This document shows positions 14,440-15,426 of a stretch of DNA of 15,426 nt, piece by piece. The notes under the pieces were generated by a model, which ran no database searches, was not told the origin of the DNA, and worked only from the letters and a program-made list of their open reading frames with translations. The translations under genes and the position numbers were made by a program. Within the stretch, counting starts at the first letter, position 1; each line of letters starts with the position of its first letter. The stretch covers positions 1-15,426 of the forward strand of contig JAFTYS010000064.1 in the NCBI GenBank assembly GCA_017461285.1. Direction: 5' to 3'. Source of the DNA: Bacteroidales bacterium. GTDB taxonomy: Bacteria > Bacteroidota > Bacteroidia > Bacteroidales > UBA932.

Positions 14440-15357
14440 TTATAGCATTGCGAGACATCTTTTAATCTGCACCTTGTTCAGGTGGCGGGCATTGTATAGT
14501 TCAGAGGCAATCCTTATTTTTTCATTTTCCGTAAGCTGATATACGGAATGTCTTCCATATCTGTCACGGGCCAGCTGGTCCAGTTCCGTACACAGGTCGA
14601 TGTCTGATGTCTTCCTGTAGTCGGCTTTTCCGTTTTCAAATATGATCATCTTTTCAATATCATGCATGCCTACACCTTTCTCAATTGACAGGAGGTTTAT
14701 CGGAGCAGCACCGTTTCCATCCTTTTTCTGTTCTGCATCCCATTCCTCTCCGGATTTTCTGCTCATGTAGTAATTGAATGACCTCGGCGTGACGAACAGG
14801 TTCTCCACTTGCGGAATATCAAGGACACTTTCCCTTAAAAATACACCGCTCTCATTCATGATATAGTTTGATGGACATTCTGCACGTCTGCCTATGAATT
14901 TTGGAATCGATCTGGCTGGAAGTATCGGCTCGTCAAGAAATTTTCCCATTTCCTTTCTGAAGATGGCATTGACAGAACAATGCGGATAGGCATATGGGAT
15001 TGGAGCGACTCCGTGATGTAAACAATTCCTTAGGACATAGCTGGCAGCTGCCACCATGTGATGGTATCCGACAACGTCCAGGGTGAAGTGTACCTGCTCA
15101 CCCAACTTTCCGCTTCTGTGGTACTTGTGGTTGAAGTACATACTGTATGGCAGTCGGAAATTGTACATCAGTTCGTCAGGATCAGTTGTCTGTACCAGTT
15201 GATGGGTATGTGTGGACATGAAGGATTCCACAAGTCCGGTCGAACCTGTCTTGTACAGGGCCAGAGCAAAGCAGTTGAATCCGCGATTGTAATCTTCAAG
15301 GTCTCTGAACATGACCTCGTTGCCTGCAGAAAGGCATAGGTGGTAAGTCTTTTTCAT
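14440..15357 (-). CDS. RAYT-like Y1 (HUH) transposase-family protein with HTH-like C-terminus
   Basis: 305 aa from the ATG at 15357; an in-frame GTG at 15375 would add six residues. The first 130 residues follow the IS200/REP-associated (Y1_Tnp) layout: YHLCLSAGNEVMF (5-17), VESFMSTHTHQLVQ (43-56) matching the family's CLMxNHxHLLV, an SMYFNHKYHRSGKL block (72-85), and SYVLRNCLHHGVAPIPYAYPHCS (106-128) matching YIHxNPVxAxLV...W.SS. The metal-binding pair is His50/His52, with Thr where a hydrophobic residue is usual; Tyr107 is the candidate nucleophile. Residues 258-303 (LDQLARDRYG...LTENEKIRIASEL...VQIKRCLAM) resemble a DnaA-C-type helix-turn-helix. Such proteins nick single-stranded DNA at hairpins. 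The palindrome cluster at 14200-14328 lies just downstream. No second copy or IS ends are visible. Confidence 0.7.
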   Translation of the reverse strand: MKKTYHLCLSAGNEVMFRDLEDYNRGFNCFALALYKTGSTGLVESFMSTHTHQLVQTTDPDELMYNFRLPYSMYFNHKYHRSGKLGEQVHFTLDVVGYHHMVAAASYVLRNCLHHGVAPIPYAYPHCSVNAIFRKEMGKFLDEPILPARSIPKFIGRRAECPSNYIMNESGVFLRESVLDIPQVENLFVTPRSFNYYMSRKSGEEWDAEQKKDGNGAAPINLLSIEKGVGMHDIEKMIIFENGKADYRKTSDIDLCTELDQLARDRYGRHSVYQLTENEKIRIASELYNARHLNKVQIKRCLAML

Positions 15358-15426
15358 ATCATTTGTCTTTTTCACGTTCTTTCTCTTCAGTCTTGCACCG
15401 CATCTCTCCCGAAATGTATGAAGTCA

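Noticed and set aside
1..15426. tRNA, rRNA or riboswitch
   Set aside because: I found no cloverleaf-like, rRNA-like or recognisable riboswitch sequence on either strand by eye; a covariance search was not possible.

Overview
The window comes from a member of the Bacteroidota, most likely a gut-type Bacteroidales; I cannot name the genus. Evidence: lipoprotein genes with fimbrillin-like (Mfa-like) domains, a BspA-type leucine-rich repeat protein, a GH2 enzyme with a DUF4982-like module, a DUF4434-like lipoprotein, no Shine-Dalgarno-like sequences before the starts I inspected, and promoter matches to the Bacteroidota form (TTTG-like -33, TAnnTTTG -7). Almost everything reads on the minus strand; one gene, at 12080-13540, reads on plus.

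Layout from left to right. (1) 1-3276, minus: a two-gene surface operon. A small fimbrillin-like lipoprotein (2374-3276) is followed 15 nt later by a large lipoprotein that joins a related fimbrillin-like domain to about twelve BspA/LRR_5 repeats and runs off the left edge (1-2358). A promoter is visible at 3301-3332. (2) 3371-9592, minus: a tight six-gene operon in the order outer-membrane porin, potA, potB, potC, potD, DUF1295 membrane protein. It has a good promoter at 9562-9592 and a strong intrinsic terminator at 3371-3405. The porin probably lets substrate through the outer membrane, lipoprotein PotD captures polyamine, PotBC form the channel and PotA drives it. PotA has a duplicated TOBE-like tail and PotD an extra C-terminal membrane helix with a polybasic tail. 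(3) 9578-13540: a GH2 glycosidase (minus) and a DUF4434-like putative glycosidase (plus), divergent from an 87-nt shared intergenic region; probably two secreted enzymes for glycan breakdown. No SusC/SusD pair is in the window.

(4) 13541-14439: about 900 nt with no credible gene but dense structure: three strong hairpins, a large imperfect palindrome, 24-nt tandem repeats, and a cluster of five alternating copies of a CACAGGT core that form two matched 40-nt imperfect palindromes. (5) 14440-15357, minus: a Y1/HUH-type, RAYT-like transposase-family protein with an H-x-H motif, a candidate catalytic tyrosine and a C-terminal helix-turn-helix-like extension. The gene lying directly beside the palindrome cluster suggests a REP/RAYT-like pair in a Bacteroidales genome. 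This is the most interesting part of the window.
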